63,849 nt of DNA from a bacterium (GTDB lineage: Bacteria > Actinomycetota > Acidimicrobiia > Spongiisociales > JAENVV01). The notes beneath the pieces are model-generated. The model saw nothing but the letters and a program-made list of their open reading frames with translations. It did not search any database and was not told the origin of the DNA. Positions 8,169 through 16,710 of the stretch are shown piece by piece; position 1 is the stretch's first letter; the number at the start of each line of letters is the position of its first letter. A program made the position numbers and the translations under genes. The stretch lies in the NCBI GenBank assembly GCA_024641305.1, contig JAHEDI010000008.1, positions 1-63,849 on the forward strand. The letters run 5' to 3'.

Positions 8169-9206
8169 TTACCAACAGATCGAGTAGACCTCACCGGTGA
8201 TACGGCCAATCAATTCGCCGCCGACCTCGATGATCCGACCTGCCGAGACGTCGAGCGAGCACGACACGGCCGGAACCAGATCAACCGAGCCTGGCTCGAC
8301 CGGCGTGATTGACCCGTCCGGAATAGCGATCAGGCTGCCGGCCGACTCACCCGCTTGATCTTGTCGTTCTACGTACAACGTGTGGGAATCAACCCACCCG
8401 ATGTGGGTCAATACGGACTGCCCGGTGGCTTCGAGCAGGTCACGATCGATGGCAACCACCGAACCGTCAGAAACATCGATGACCCGGTGAAGCCCACCGA
8501 ACGCCGGGTCGGGCCCATAAGCCCCCACCAACAAGAAGGCGCCATCTGGCGAGAATAGGCCGCCGTCAGCAAGGACGCCCGGATCGAAGACAACCTCGTG
8601 GGTCGTCCGGGCTACGTCCACTGTGACGATCGCCCACGAAACCGGAGCCAAATCATCCACAACCCCGGCTGCGGCGACAACCACCGCGGCATCGGTACAC
8701 GAGACGTCGAGGACCCAGACGGCGGGTTCAAAAACGCCGACATCGGATTCAGGCGGGGCCAGCAGGACCGTCCTGGCGGTTCCCTCGACCAGCACAAGAC
8801 CGTCGCGACCGCTCACGATGACCTCAGAACCACCGAGAACATAGATAAGTGAATCTGTTCGCAACAGGCGAACGTCGACGGCGGCCGCCTTCATGGTCAA
8901 CGGGTCGAGTAACCACACAAACCGGGTCACTCCGCCGGTGTTGGTCAACATCGTCTCCGATCCGAGACACCCCGACCCACCGTATGGTTCTGCGACCAAC
9001 AGGTCAACGGTCGGTAGCCCGGCAGCGGTGGTCGTGGTCGACCGTGGAACGGTCGATGCGACTGTTTCGGGAGTCAACGCCGCCGTCGAGGACACCGGAA
9101 GGTCAAGCGGAGGCAGGGTGGGGACCGGGACTTGAGCACTTCCCGTGCAGGCCGCAAGAAGGAACAATCCCAAGCACACCCCCACGATCGATCTCACAAT
9201 CGTCAC
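8169..9206 (-). CDS. Secreted lipoprotein, unknown function
   Basis: A 345-residue protein with a lipoprotein signal peptide: short basic start, hydrophobic core GVCLGLFLL and lipobox LAAC, so it is probably anchored outside the membrane. A Thr/Ser/Pro-rich spacer follows (STVPRSTTTTAAG). The rest is made of regular beta-strand phrases such as SPDGAFLLVGAYG and IGWVDSHTLYVE, which look like blades of a WD40/TolB-type propeller. No catalytic motif is visible. It begins with GTG just 16 bases after the ferric-reductase-like gene, so it is probably the last gene of that operon, and its sensing or binding role may relate to it (inference). Confidence 0.7.
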   Translation of the reverse strand: MTIVRSIVGVCLGLFLLAACTGSAQVPVPTLPPLDLPVSSTAALTPETVASTVPRSTTTTAAGLPTVDLLVAEPYGGSGCLGSETMLTNTGGVTRFVWLLDPLTMKAAAVDVRLLRTDSLIYVLGGSEVIVSGRDGLVLVEGTARTVLLAPPESDVGVFEPAVWVLDVSCTDAAVVVAAAGVVDDLAPVSWAIVTVDVARTTHEVVFDPGVLADGGLFSPDGAFLLVGAYGPDPAFGGLHRVIDVSDGSVVAIDRDLLEATGQSVLTHIGWVDSHTLYVERQDQAGESAGSLIAIPDGSITPVEPGSVDLVPAVSCSLDVSAGRIIEVGGELIGRITGEVYSICW

Positions 9207-9221
9207 AACGGCAATCCTACG

Positions 9222-9806
9222 TCAACGGTTCCCCGCTGCGGACCCTTGAGGTACGGTCGCCGGGATGATCGCCCGGCGTCGTTTCCGGCCGTTGATCAAC
9301 CGGTAGGTTCCAGTAAACACGACCCCAACCACCGATACAGTCAGGGTGATCACGAATAGCGGCCGGAGTGCATCGGTCCCGGCAAAGGCTCCGTGGAGTC
9401 CCGAAAACCAGAACGTGACGTAGCTCATGAGGTGGATGCCACGCCAGATCCGTTTCGGGAGCCGCTTCATAGCCAGCGAGGTTGCTTCAACGGCGACGAG
9501 ACCCCACATGCCAAGGACACCGAGAGCTACCGGTCCTGGCTTCCACTCACTGGCAAACGGCACCAAGACGTCCGTCAGGTCGAATTGCACATAACTGTCG
9601 GCGATAAGCGACCCCACATGCACAACTACAAACGCCACCGTGAGGCCGCCCAGCCATCGATGAAGATCGAGCAGCCAGACCGGTCGACGGTGTTTGGGAA
9701 ACAGGTCGGTCGACAGAAAGATCCCCCACAGCACAGAAGCCGTCAGAAAAAGCCAGGCGACGACCCCAGACCCGCGAGCCAGAAACCACCAAAACTGCTC
9801 ATTCAT
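9222..9806 (-). CDS. Ferric-reductase-like transmembrane cytochrome b
   Basis: A 194-residue membrane protein with five or six helices. Two histidine pairs are placed as in the ferric reductase-like/YedZ (MsrQ) family: H49 and H63 on one helix (LDLHRW and VVVHVG), H125 and H138 on another (RGIHLM and SGLHGA). These probably bind two haems across the membrane. There is no C-terminal FAD/NAD domain, so electrons must come from a partner. Its ATG overlaps the stop of the ApbE gene (TGATG), which suggests translational coupling and a joint role in transmembrane electron transfer. Confidence 0.85.
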   Translation of the reverse strand: MNEQFWWFLARGSGVVAWLFLTASVLWGIFLSTDLFPKHRRPVWLLDLHRWLGGLTVAFVVVHVGSLIADSYVQFDLTDVLVPFASEWKPGPVALGVLGMWGLVAVEATSLAMKRLPKRIWRGIHLMSYVTFWFSGLHGAFAGTDALRPLFVITLTVSVVGVVFTGTYRLINGRKRRRAIIPATVPQGSAAGNR

Positions 9807-10729
9807 CAGGATGCCTCAAGCGTTGGGCGGGCGTTCAGATTGTCGGACGCGAAATGACTCCCGTCGAGTGTCGTACCAACTCCGGTCAGGCCATTCGACC
9901 TCAAGTAGTCGATCACGCCATCGGAGCCCACCAGGATCGCGCCGGTGGCATGCGCTTCGGCCTGCCATCCGGTTGCGGCAACGACCGTGACCCCGGCGAG
10001 ATCAGTCGTTGAACAGTCACGCGAGGTTGGATCGATGAGATGGTGGCGAGTCGAACCATCATGTTGCCAACGGCGCGACACGGTGCTCGAGGTCGCTACC
10101 CCGCCGCCATCGAACTCAATGGTCAACAGATCATGATCGACTTCAAGTGGGTCTTCGACCACGATCTGCCATCCGGTCGGAGTTGGGGGTCGGCCGGCAG
10201 CGAAAAGATCTCCGCCGATGCTGACCAGCGCACCAGCCGAACCGTCCGCCAGGAGCTCATTGACAACCAGGTCGGCGGCCAGGCCCTTGCCAAGGCCCCC
10301 CGGGTCAAGCGCCAGTCCGGGAGGAACCCACACTTGCGATCGTGGGCCGTCGAGTATGACGTCATGGACACTGAGGCCCATGCACGAAATATCGATGGTG
10401 ACACTGACCCGGGCGGGATCTTCAATGCTTGCGGTGTAGCCGGCGACGAGCAGTTCGTGCATGAGAGTCGGATCGAATCGTCCGTCAGTCTCGACGCTGG
10501 CAGCCTGCATGGTCTCGATAAGGACGAGGGTGTCAGACGAGACCGGGACCCACTCCTCCTGAGACATGTTGATCCGGCTGATGTCGCTGCCACCCAGAAA
10601 CCGACTCCACCGTTGTTCAAGCTGATGCAGACGCCGTTCGGCGTTCTTGATGGCTCCCGGGGCAGGGTCCACCACGATGACGTGAGCTTCCGAGGCCATC
10701 ACCCGAAAGTGATGTTCAACGACTGCCAT
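9806..10729 (-). CDS. apbE: FAD:protein FMN transferase (ApbE family)
   Basis: A 307-residue ApbE-type flavinyltransferase, which attaches FMN covalently to a Thr/Ser of extracytoplasmic redox proteins using FAD. Visible family signatures are RWSRFLGGSDISRIN near the N-terminus, DPGGLGKGLAADLVV with the GGxGKG nucleotide-binding stretch, GALVSIGGDLFAAG, and HHLIDPTSRD followed by the VTVVAATGWQAEAHAT metal-binding/active region. No signal peptide is evident, unlike many ApbE proteins. It overlaps the upstream gene by 14 bases and the cytochrome b gene by one. No obvious FMN-accepting SGAT motif appears in the neighbouring proteins. Confidence 0.9.
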   Translation of the reverse strand: MAVVEHHFRVMASEAHVIVVDPAPGAIKNAERRLHQLEQRWSRFLGGSDISRINMSQEEWVPVSSDTLVLIETMQAASVETDGRFDPTLMHELLVAGYTASIEDPARVSVTIDISCMGLSVHDVILDGPRSQVWVPPGLALDPGGLGKGLAADLVVNELLADGSAGALVSIGGDLFAAGRPPTPTGWQIVVEDPLEVDHDLLTIEFDGGGVATSSTVSRRWQHDGSTRHHLIDPTSRDCSTTDLAGVTVVAATGWQAEAHATGAILVGSDGVIDYLRSNGLTGVGTTLDGSHFASDNLNARPTLEAS

Positions 10730-11189
10730 TGGTCCTCGCCACCGGGGCGGCCGACTGAGGGGCCTGGACGACCCGCACGACCGGTTGGGCCGTCAACGCA
10801 ATGGGACCCGAAGCTGACACCGTCGCCACATCCTGTGTGGCCGCTGGTGCTGTCGTATTGTGATGGAGTACGACGATCCGACCGGGCGCTTCAGCGGGAA
10901 CCAGGGGCAATGCAGCCTGAGTCTGGGCTTCGGCGGCGTGAAGGCCGAGGGCGGCGACGATGCTGAACATCGCAGACACGCCGAGAGCGGCGGCCGCCAC
11001 CCGAGACCCAAACGCCGCATGACGACGTTTGGTGGGCCGGCGGGTCCCTCCCGGTCGCGAATCAGGTCGAACAGAATCAGTCCGGGAGGCGGGCGGTACC
11101 GGCGCTCCCGCCTGGTTGGCCCGCTGGCGCAGTTTCTCGATTCGGGCCAACTGGGCAGGGTCGACAGATGTCAGGGCGGTATCAGTCAT
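10716..11189 (-). CDS. Single-pass membrane-anchored protein of unknown function
   Basis: About 157 residues. A basic, Pro/Arg-rich cytoplasmic N-terminus (about 65 residues) is followed by one hydrophobic segment (RVAAAALGVSAMFSIVAALG) and an Ala/Val/Thr-rich extracytoplasmic tail. The frame is open to 11243, but I place the start at 11189, where ATGACTGA overlaps the stop of the preceding gene by eight bases. No domain is recognised. Its position between the exported 187-residue protein and ApbE suggests that it is part of the same redox module. Confidence 0.65.
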   Translation of the reverse strand: MTDTALTSVDPAQLARIEKLRQRANQAGAPVPPASRTDSVRPDSRPGGTRRPTKRRHAAFGSRVAAAALGVSAMFSIVAALGLHAAEAQTQAALPLVPAEAPGRIVVLHHNTTAPAATQDVATVSASGPIALTAQPVVRVVQAPQSAAPVARTNGSR

Positions 11190-11745
11190 CGTCGCCGCGG
11201 CCCTCGTGCTCTTCATAACCGTCATCAGACCCGTGGTCGTCATCGGAGTACGTAGCCGAGGCAGGGCCGACCGTGCCGGGTTGTTGTTCGGTCACGACGA
11301 CCGGTTGATCAACCCGTGCTTGGACTGTACCGTCCGGACCAAGTGCCGCGACGAACTCCAGTGTTCCCGAGTCCGACACGAAGGTCACGAGGAGCTCGGT
11401 ATCAGAAGTTTGACTAAGCGACCAGGCCCAGCCTTCATTGGCGTTAACGGTCCCAAGACGAAGGGTCGACAAAGTCGAGTCCAAGACGACCGTACCAGCC
11501 GCATCGACGGCGAACTCCTGAGAGACGACCCCGGTCGTGGTATCGGTCGGAGCCGGCGCATCGTCTAGGTAAATATCGACTACCTCAGGCTCGGTAACGG
11601 CAACCGGAACATTGGCGGCGAGTGTGCCGAGCGGGCTCTTGTCAGCCGAGGACAGGATACCCATGTTGGCGCCGACGGCAGTGGCGGCGGTGAGAACGAC
11701 TGCCGCGACGGAGGCTGCAGTGATCATGGCGTTTCGTCGTTGCAT
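11182..11745 (-). CDS. Exported protein of unknown function with acidic tail
   Basis: 187 residues with an N-terminal signal or anchor (MITAASVAAVVLTAATAVGA), a central beta-rich part and a very acidic, His-containing C-terminus (YSDDDHGSDDGYEEHEGRGD), which could bind metal ions. It is the first gene of the minus-strand run exported protein - anchored protein - ApbE - cytochrome b - lipoprotein, and it diverges from the OmpR/kinase genes. No family is recognised; a role as electron-transfer partner or metal sensor is inference from position. Confidence 0.65.
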   Translation of the reverse strand: MQRRNAMITAASVAAVVLTAATAVGANMGILSSADKSPLGTLAANVPVAVTEPEVVDIYLDDAPAPTDTTTGVVSQEFAVDAAGTVVLDSTLSTLRLGTVNANEGWAWSLSQTSDTELLVTFVSDSGTLEFVAALGPDGTVQARVDQPVVVTEQQPGTVGPASATYSDDDHGSDDGYEEHEGRGDDD

Positions 11746-12004
11746 GGTGTTGACCTTTCAAGAGAATCGTTTCGTGGATTCTTTGGATGTGGTTTCACCA
11801 TACAAAGTGGCGATCCAACACAAACCCAGCGCCGGGTTAGCAATTGGTAAAGATCTTTTCGAACCGGAGACCGGCGTTGATCAGGCACCCGATCGAGCCC
11901 ATGGTCGTTGGTGAATCGAGCATCTCGCCTACCTGATGGTTGAGTCGATTTCCCCCCGGATCTTGGCCTGAGGGGCGATTCCGGAGCGTTTTGGCCAGCC
12001 AATG

Positions 12005-12022
12005 GTTAGGAGTTCGTTAGGA
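12005..12022. promoter_or_regulatory. Candidate OmpR-family operator, two GTTAGGA direct repeats
   Basis: GTTAGGA occurs twice (12005-12011 and 12016-12022) with an 11-base period, the geometry on which dimeric OmpR-type regulators bind. The pair is itself flanked by TTGGCC (11991-11996) and GGCCAA (12026-12031). It lies in the divergent control region about 50 bases before the response regulator gene. Confidence 0.5.
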
Positions 12023-12071
12023 AACGGCCAAGACCTTGGCATAGCGCCAGCAATCCTGCGAACCTGACCGT

Positions 12072-12755
12072 ATGCGCCTGCTGGTAATCGAAGACGACCG
12101 CTCGATCGCCGAACCGCTCCGTACCGGACTCACCCGGGAAGGCTTCGAGGTTCACCTGGTCGGTACCGGTGAAGAAGCGTTGGCGGCCCCTCCGGCCGAC
12201 CTGGTTTTGCTCGACCTCGGACTGCCAGATCTCGACGGACGGGTCGTGTGTCGGGAGCTACGGGCCCGGTCCCAGGTACCGATCATCGTCGTGACCGCCC
12301 GTGGAGAAGAAATCGATCGCGTCACCTTGCTCGAACTCGGAGCCGACGACTACGTCGTCAAACCGTTCGGATTCCGGGAACTCGTCGCCCGGATTCGGGC
12401 CGTCCTTCGCCGATCGACTCAGGATCAGATCGCCCAACCGGCGCCTACCGGAAACACGTCAATCGAGGTCGGCGAACTGAGCATTGATCGCCGCACCCGC
12501 AAAGTAACCCTGGCGGGCCTACCCGTCACCCTGACACCTAAGGAGTTCGACCTGCTCGCCTATCTGGCAGCCGACCCGGGCACGGTTCACACTCGTGACC
12601 AGATCATCTCAGATGTCTGGGATGAGAACTGGTGGGGACCGACCAAGACCCTCGACGTTCATATTGCGTCGCTTCGCAAAAAGGTCGGACCCGCCGCCAT
12701 CGAGACCATTCGCGGGGTGGGTTTCACCGTGCCTGATCAACCGCCCACACCATGA
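12072..12755 (+). CDS. OmpR-family response regulator transcription factor
   Basis: 227 residues: an N-terminal receiver domain (acidic pair in VIEDDRS, phospho-acceptor Asp48 in VLLDLGLPD, Thr in IIVVTARG, Lys in DYVVKPFG) and a C-terminal winged-helix domain (LTPKEFDLLAYLAADPG, DVHIASLRKKVG, then TIRGVGFTV). It controls transcription on phosphorylation by the kinase encoded next, with which it shares an ATGA overlap. No ribosome-binding sequence is obvious before the ATG, so the message may be leaderless. The paired GTTAGGA repeats upstream are its likely site, which would allow it to control both itself and the divergent ApbE/cytochrome operon. Confidence 0.92.
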   Translation: MRLLVIEDDRSIAEPLRTGLTREGFEVHLVGTGEEALAAPPADLVLLDLGLPDLDGRVVCRELRARSQVPIIVVTARGEEIDRVTLLELGADDYVVKPFGFRELVARIRAVLRRSTQDQIAQPAPTGNTSIEVGELSIDRRTRKVTLAGLPVTLTPKEFDLLAYLAADPGTVHTRDQIISDVWDENWWGPTKTLDVHIASLRKKVGPAAIETIRGVGFTVPDQPPTP

Positions 12756-14167
12756 CACGACGACTCATCGTGTCGTACATCATCGTGACGGTGTTCGTCC
12801 TACTCGTGCTCGAAATTCCGCTTGGCCTCTTCTTTCAGCAGCGAGAACTTGACCGACTCACCGCCGATGCCGAGCGAGACGCCACCGTTCTCGCTTCTAT
12901 CTACGAGGACGCCCTTGAGAAGGACACGATCCCCGATCCGGTTCCTGCCGCCAAATACAATCGCAACACCTCGGCCCGGGTAGTGATCGTCGACGACCAG
13001 GGTATCTCACTCGTCGACACGGCGGCCAACACCGACCGGGATTTCTCGACCAGACCAGAGTTTGAGATAGCCCTCAGCGGTGGTCGGGCGACAGGAATTC
13101 GCCACTCGGACACCCTTGGCGCCGACCTGCTGTATGTAGCAGTGCCGGTTGCCTCGGGCGGAAATGTTCACGGGGCGGTCCGCATTACGCTCGATACCCA
13201 CGAAGTGACGGAGCGTGTCCAGCGGTTTTGGATCGGCCTCGCGGGTGTCGCGATCGTTGTCCTGATCGGGGTGGCTGCCGTCGGCAGAACGCTAGCCAGC
13301 TCGGTTATTCGACCCATCCGGCACCTGCAAACCACGGCGGCCCGATTCGCCGGTGGCGACCTGACTGAAACCGTTCCCGACCCCAGTTCTCCGCACGAAC
13401 TCATTTCGCTCGAAGAAGCAATGAACACGATGGCCCAACGCCTGGACCGACTTCTCGAACAGCAACGCCAATTCGTCTCGGATTCGTCACACCAGCTTCG
13501 GACCCCGCTGACCGCCCTGCGGCTCAGGTTGGAGAATCTTCAGAGCACGATTGACGACCAAATGCAGGTGGAGGAACTTGATCTCGCCGTAGACGAAATA
13601 GCGAGACTCTCGGAACTGGTAGACAATCTCCTCCACCTGGCCAAGGCGGACCGCGCCCAAGAAGTGGCGCCCTGCAACCTCACGAAACTGACCCAGGACC
13701 GGGCCGATACCTGGACCGCCGTCGCCGACGAGGCGGGCCTCACAATCGAGACGCAGATTCCCGCCCACGAGGTCTGGGTAAGCGCGGTCCCGGGTGGCGT
13801 CGAACAGATCCTCGACAACCTCCTCGACAACGCCATGAGCGCCTCACCGACAGGCGCCACGATTAGCGCCACCATTTCGGAAGGGACCGATCGGCACGCC
13901 CTGTCGGTCTCGGACACAGGTCCGGGCCTCGATGCCGAAGACAAACGGCTGGCAACCGAGCGCTTCTGGCGCGCCGATCCGAGCAAGCCAGGTACTGGCC
14001 TCGGCCTGGCAATCATTAAGAGCCTCGTAGAGGCATCACACGGCGACCTGGCTATGACCGACAATTCGCCGACCGGCTTGGTCGTGACCGTCACTTTCGA
14101 CGCAGCAGGACCACCAAGTTTGAATCCTGCCACTCCGGCGGGACAAAGCAACAGGAGACAGCAATGA
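12752..14167 (+). CDS. HAMP-domain sensor histidine kinase
   Basis: A 471-residue membrane kinase. A first helix lies near residues 5-25, then an extracytoplasmic sensor region of about 130 residues, a second helix (GLAGVAIVVLIGVAAVG), a HAMP linker (RPIRHLQTTAARFAGGDL), and the H-box SDSSHQLRTPLTALRLRLEN with the phospho-accepting His. The ATPase domain has an N-box (QILDNLLDNAMSAS), G1 (SDTGPGLD) and G2 (GTGLGLAIIKSL). It pairs with the preceding OmpR regulator and overlaps the haem-binding gene by ATGA. The ligand sensed is unknown; redox or metal status is suggested by the neighbours only. Confidence 0.92.
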   Translation: MTRRLIVSYIIVTVFVLLVLEIPLGLFFQQRELDRLTADAERDATVLASIYEDALEKDTIPDPVPAAKYNRNTSARVVIVDDQGISLVDTAANTDRDFSTRPEFEIALSGGRATGIRHSDTLGADLLYVAVPVASGGNVHGAVRITLDTHEVTERVQRFWIGLAGVAIVVLIGVAAVGRTLASSVIRPIRHLQTTAARFAGGDLTETVPDPSSPHELISLEEAMNTMAQRLDRLLEQQRQFVSDSSHQLRTPLTALRLRLENLQSTIDDQMQVEELDLAVDEIARLSELVDNLLHLAKADRAQEVAPCNLTKLTQDRADTWTAVADEAGLTIETQIPAHEVWVSAVPGGVEQILDNLLDNAMSASPTGATISATISEGTDRHALSVSDTGPGLDAEDKRLATERFWRADPSKPGTGLGLAIIKSLVEASHGDLAMTDNSPTGLVVTVTFDAAGPPSLNPATPAGQSNRRQQ

Positions 14168-14607
14168 ACTGGCGCAAGTGGTTGAAACGGAGTCCGCTCA
14201 TCCTGATCGGTCTGTTCGTGGTGATTCAGGCAGTACCGTATGGTCGCGCCCATGACAACCCGCCGGTACTCGCCGAGCCACAGTGGGATTCGGAGGCCAC
14301 GAGACAATTGGCGGTGGCGGCCTGTTACGACTGTCACAGCAATGAGGTTGTGTGGCCGTGGTACACGAACATCGCCCCCATTTCATGGCTGGCCACCCGT
14401 GACGTCAACGAAGGTCGCCGCAGGCTCAACTTTTCAATGTGGAAAACCGGCAGGCAGGAAACTGACGAGTTGGGCGAATTGGTCGAGTCCGGCGAGATGC
14501 CTCCCATTTACTACGGCTGGATACACTCGGCTGCCCGACTGACGGACTCCGAAAAACAGCAATTGATCGGCGGATTGGAAGCAACCATCAGGAACGGTCG
14601 GGGTTAA
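14164..14607 (+). CDS. Haem-binding domain protein (Haem_bd, CxxCH)
   Basis: 147 residues with one N-terminal membrane segment (PLILIGLFVVIQAV) and an extracytoplasmic Haem_bd domain. The haem attachment motif is CYDCH at residues 54-58, followed by NEVVWPWYTNIAPISWL, which is characteristic of this family, and by ESGEMPPIYY, whose Met may be an axial ligand. It is likely a membrane-tethered c-type cytochrome. It overlaps the kinase stop by four bases. Being cotranscribed with the two-component genes and opposite a cytochrome b/ApbE operon points to a shared electron-transfer role. Confidence 0.85.
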   Translation: MNWRKWLKRSPLILIGLFVVIQAVPYGRAHDNPPVLAEPQWDSEATRQLAVAACYDCHSNEVVWPWYTNIAPISWLATRDVNEGRRRLNFSMWKTGRQETDELGELVESGEMPPIYYGWIHSAARLTDSEKQQLIGGLEATIRNGRG

Positions 14608-14632
14608 AGAGTGCCGCTCCTTCATCATCGGC

Positions 14633-14670
14633 CCTCACGGGTCGCATCTCGCAGGGGTTGACCCGTGAGG
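14633..14670. terminator. Bidirectional hairpin between convergent genes
   Basis: cctcacgggtc (14633-14643) pairs perfectly with gacccgtgagg (14660-14670) around a 16-base loop. It sits between the ends of the haem-binding gene and the TetR gene. It has no strong T-run, so it may be a weak terminator. Confidence 0.6.
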
Positions 14671-14690
14671 TGATGGCCGGAGCGGACCGG

Positions 14691-15272
14691 TCATATCACC
14701 CGAGGGCGGTCGGGCCTTCGTCCGTCGAGGAAGCTGCGCACGTGATCCTCGGCGTCGACCTCGGGCAGTGGAAGGCCCAGCCCCGCACGACGGAACATGT
14801 GCGTCACCATGATTGGGCCTAGCAGCGCGCTCAGGGTCAGCAGCGGGTCTTCCGCCTGCAGGAGACCCTGCGACTGATATCTCACCATGATCTCAACGAC
14901 GACACCGATGTTCGCCCACGCGACGCTGAACGCAGTTTCGAGATCTCTCCTCTGTGACAACTCGGTAAGCAGCATTGGGACAATCGCCCCATGAAGCAGG
15001 CTCGTCTCAAGATAGGCATCGACGATGGATCGCAAGTCGGCTTCGAGATCGCCCGAGTAGGAGACTTTGCCAATCGGGACATCTGACCATTGGTAGTTGA
15101 TGGCCCGCTCGAACAGTTCGGCCTTGCTGCCATACTTCCGAAAGAGCGTCGCCTCGTTCACCCCGGCCGCCCTGGCGATCTCCTTGGTGGTTGCTCCTTC
15201 GTACCCATGCAAAACGAAGAGACGAACCACCACCTCGAAGATCCGCGGCTCATCGGTAAGTTTCGGAATCAT
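14691..15272 (-). CDS. TetR/AcrR family transcriptional regulator
   Basis: 193 residues with a TetR DNA-binding domain: FVLHGYEGATTKEIARAAGV, then NEATLFRKYGSKAELF. The ligand-binding part is helical and unassigned. The open frame continues upstream to 15584, but GAGGAGCG directly precedes the ATG at 15272, so I use that start. It is divergent from the nitroreductase-like gene, and palindromic half-sites overlap that gene's promoter, so it most likely represses its neighbour and itself. Confidence 0.88.
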   Translation of the reverse strand: MIPKLTDEPRIFEVVVRLFVLHGYEGATTKEIARAAGVNEATLFRKYGSKAELFERAINYQWSDVPIGKVSYSGDLEADLRSIVDAYLETSLLHGAIVPMLLTELSQRRDLETAFSVAWANIGVVVEIMVRYQSQGLLQAEDPLLTLSALLGPIMVTHMFRRAGLGLPLPEVDAEDHVRSFLDGRRPDRPRVI

Positions 15273-15306
15273 CGCTCCTCGATCGGTAATCCAGCATAGG
15301 CAAGCG

Positions 15307-15347
15307 TTGACTTGCAATCCAGTACTTGATACAGTTTCGCAAGTATC
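15307..15347 (+). promoter_or_regulatory. Promoter of the nitroreductase gene with overlapping operator
   Basis: TTGACT (15307-15312), a 17-base spacer and TACAGT (15330-15335) form a good vegetative promoter. Inverted half-sites TACTTG (15323-15328) and CAAGTA (15340-15345), and GATAC/GTATC just inside them, straddle the -10 box. That is where a repressor such as the divergent TetR protein would bind. Confidence 0.6.
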
Positions 15348-15371
15348 TACACGCAAAAGACCGGCGGCAGT

Positions 15372-16553
15372 GTGAGTGTCCAAAAAGAACGAACCGATGA
15401 CTTCCTGCGTGGCCTCGGAGCGAATGAGCGAGCAATCCTTGAGCGCATACCATGGCGGTTCTTGAGGAAACTTGCCGCCCGTGCCGTTCGGGCCAAAATG
15501 CGAGCCCAGTTCACCGGATGGCTGCAATATCTGCTCCCTCTGGTCGTAATCGTTCCACTCACCTTGATCGGAGCCATCGCACAATTGCTCGACGCCGGGT
15601 GGCTAGCGCGTCCCCTCGTCGGTATGGCGGGGCTGATTTTCGCAGTCGCCGCATTCGATCTCGTGACCGTGAAGTTCAAGCTACGAGTCCCGGAGCACCA
15701 CCCAAGTCGAAACGACGACCTTGATCTATTCGACATGATGCGGGTTCGGCGCTCATGCCGTTCTTTCCAAACCCGGAGGATGTCGGCGGCCGACCGGGTC
15801 GAACTCATGGAGTCGGTGCGAGTTCATGTCCAGGAACCGACCATCGGTCCAACCCCGGTCCGCCTCGAATACATCGCAGCATCACTGACGGTTTGGCCGA
15901 CGGTCAACGCAACCGAGTTCCTCGTTGCGATCGTGCCGAAGGAGTACAACCGGACGTCCGTTATCGACGTAGGCAGGTGCCTCCAGAAGGTCGTCATGGA
16001 CGCCACCCGCATGGGCCTCGGCACCTGTTGGATCGGTCCTGGTGCGGATCACGCAAGCATCCTTCAGCACCTGGGCGACCGATTCGATCCCGATCAGGAG
16101 CAGATCATCTGTGTCTGTGCAGTCGGCTACAAGTCCAGTTACATCCCGCTATTCCTGCGAGTTTTCAATGCCCAGTTCAAACGACGTCTGCCGCTCTCCG
16201 AACTCGTCTTCGCCGACTCGACGTTCGAGCATCCGGCCGATGTGACCGTCGATCCGTTCACCCAGTTTGGCCGCACGTTCGAGATCTGCCAGTGGGCACC
16301 GTCGTCGTATAACGGGCAGACGACGCGGTGCGTGGTCACGAGCTCCGGCGATGAGGTTCCCCGGGTGGATTTCTACACGACTACTTCCTCGCAGTACTAC
16401 GCGCCGGTCGCCCTCGGAATCTGGTCCGCCAACTGGGGCATGGGTTGCGAAGCACTCGGCATCGACGGAGAATTCATGATCCTCACGCCCCCGCACGTGC
16501 CGAACACCCTTCCGCGTTATGACCTGAGTTGGGTACCGAACCAGCGCGGCTGA
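15372..16553 (+). CDS. Membrane-anchored nitroreductase-like protein
   Basis: 393 residues beginning with GTG. The N-terminal 100 residues contain two hydrophobic helices (LQYLLPLVVIVPLTLIGAIA, then LVGMAGLIFAVAAFDLVTV). The remainder is a nitroreductase fold: MMRVRRSCRSFQTR near the FMN-contacting start, TRMGLGTCWIGPG, and a second FEICQWAPSSYNGQTTR segment resembling the SPSxxNxQPW motif of these flavoenzymes. The two nitroreductase-like signatures suggest a long or duplicated form. It is probably regulated by the adjacent TetR protein; the substrate is unknown. Confidence 0.8.
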   Translation: MSVQKERTDDFLRGLGANERAILERIPWRFLRKLAARAVRAKMRAQFTGWLQYLLPLVVIVPLTLIGAIAQLLDAGWLARPLVGMAGLIFAVAAFDLVTVKFKLRVPEHHPSRNDDLDLFDMMRVRRSCRSFQTRRMSAADRVELMESVRVHVQEPTIGPTPVRLEYIAASLTVWPTVNATEFLVAIVPKEYNRTSVIDVGRCLQKVVMDATRMGLGTCWIGPGADHASILQHLGDRFDPDQEQIICVCAVGYKSSYIPLFLRVFNAQFKRRLPLSELVFADSTFEHPADVTVDPFTQFGRTFEICQWAPSSYNGQTTRCVVTSSGDEVPRVDFYTTTSSQYYAPVALGIWSANWGMGCEALGIDGEFMILTPPHVPNTLPRYDLSWVPNQRG

Positions 16554-16710
16554 CGCACCGTCGCTGACGAAAGATCGCCAACTTCTTACGACTGACCATT
16601 TCAATCCACTTTCGGGGCGAAAAGCCCTCCTGTCCTGTCCGGTAAACCTGCGGTAGCCTGGTGTTTCATCCCAGCCAACAAAACCGCCAGACCAAAACGA
16701 TGGAGAAAAC

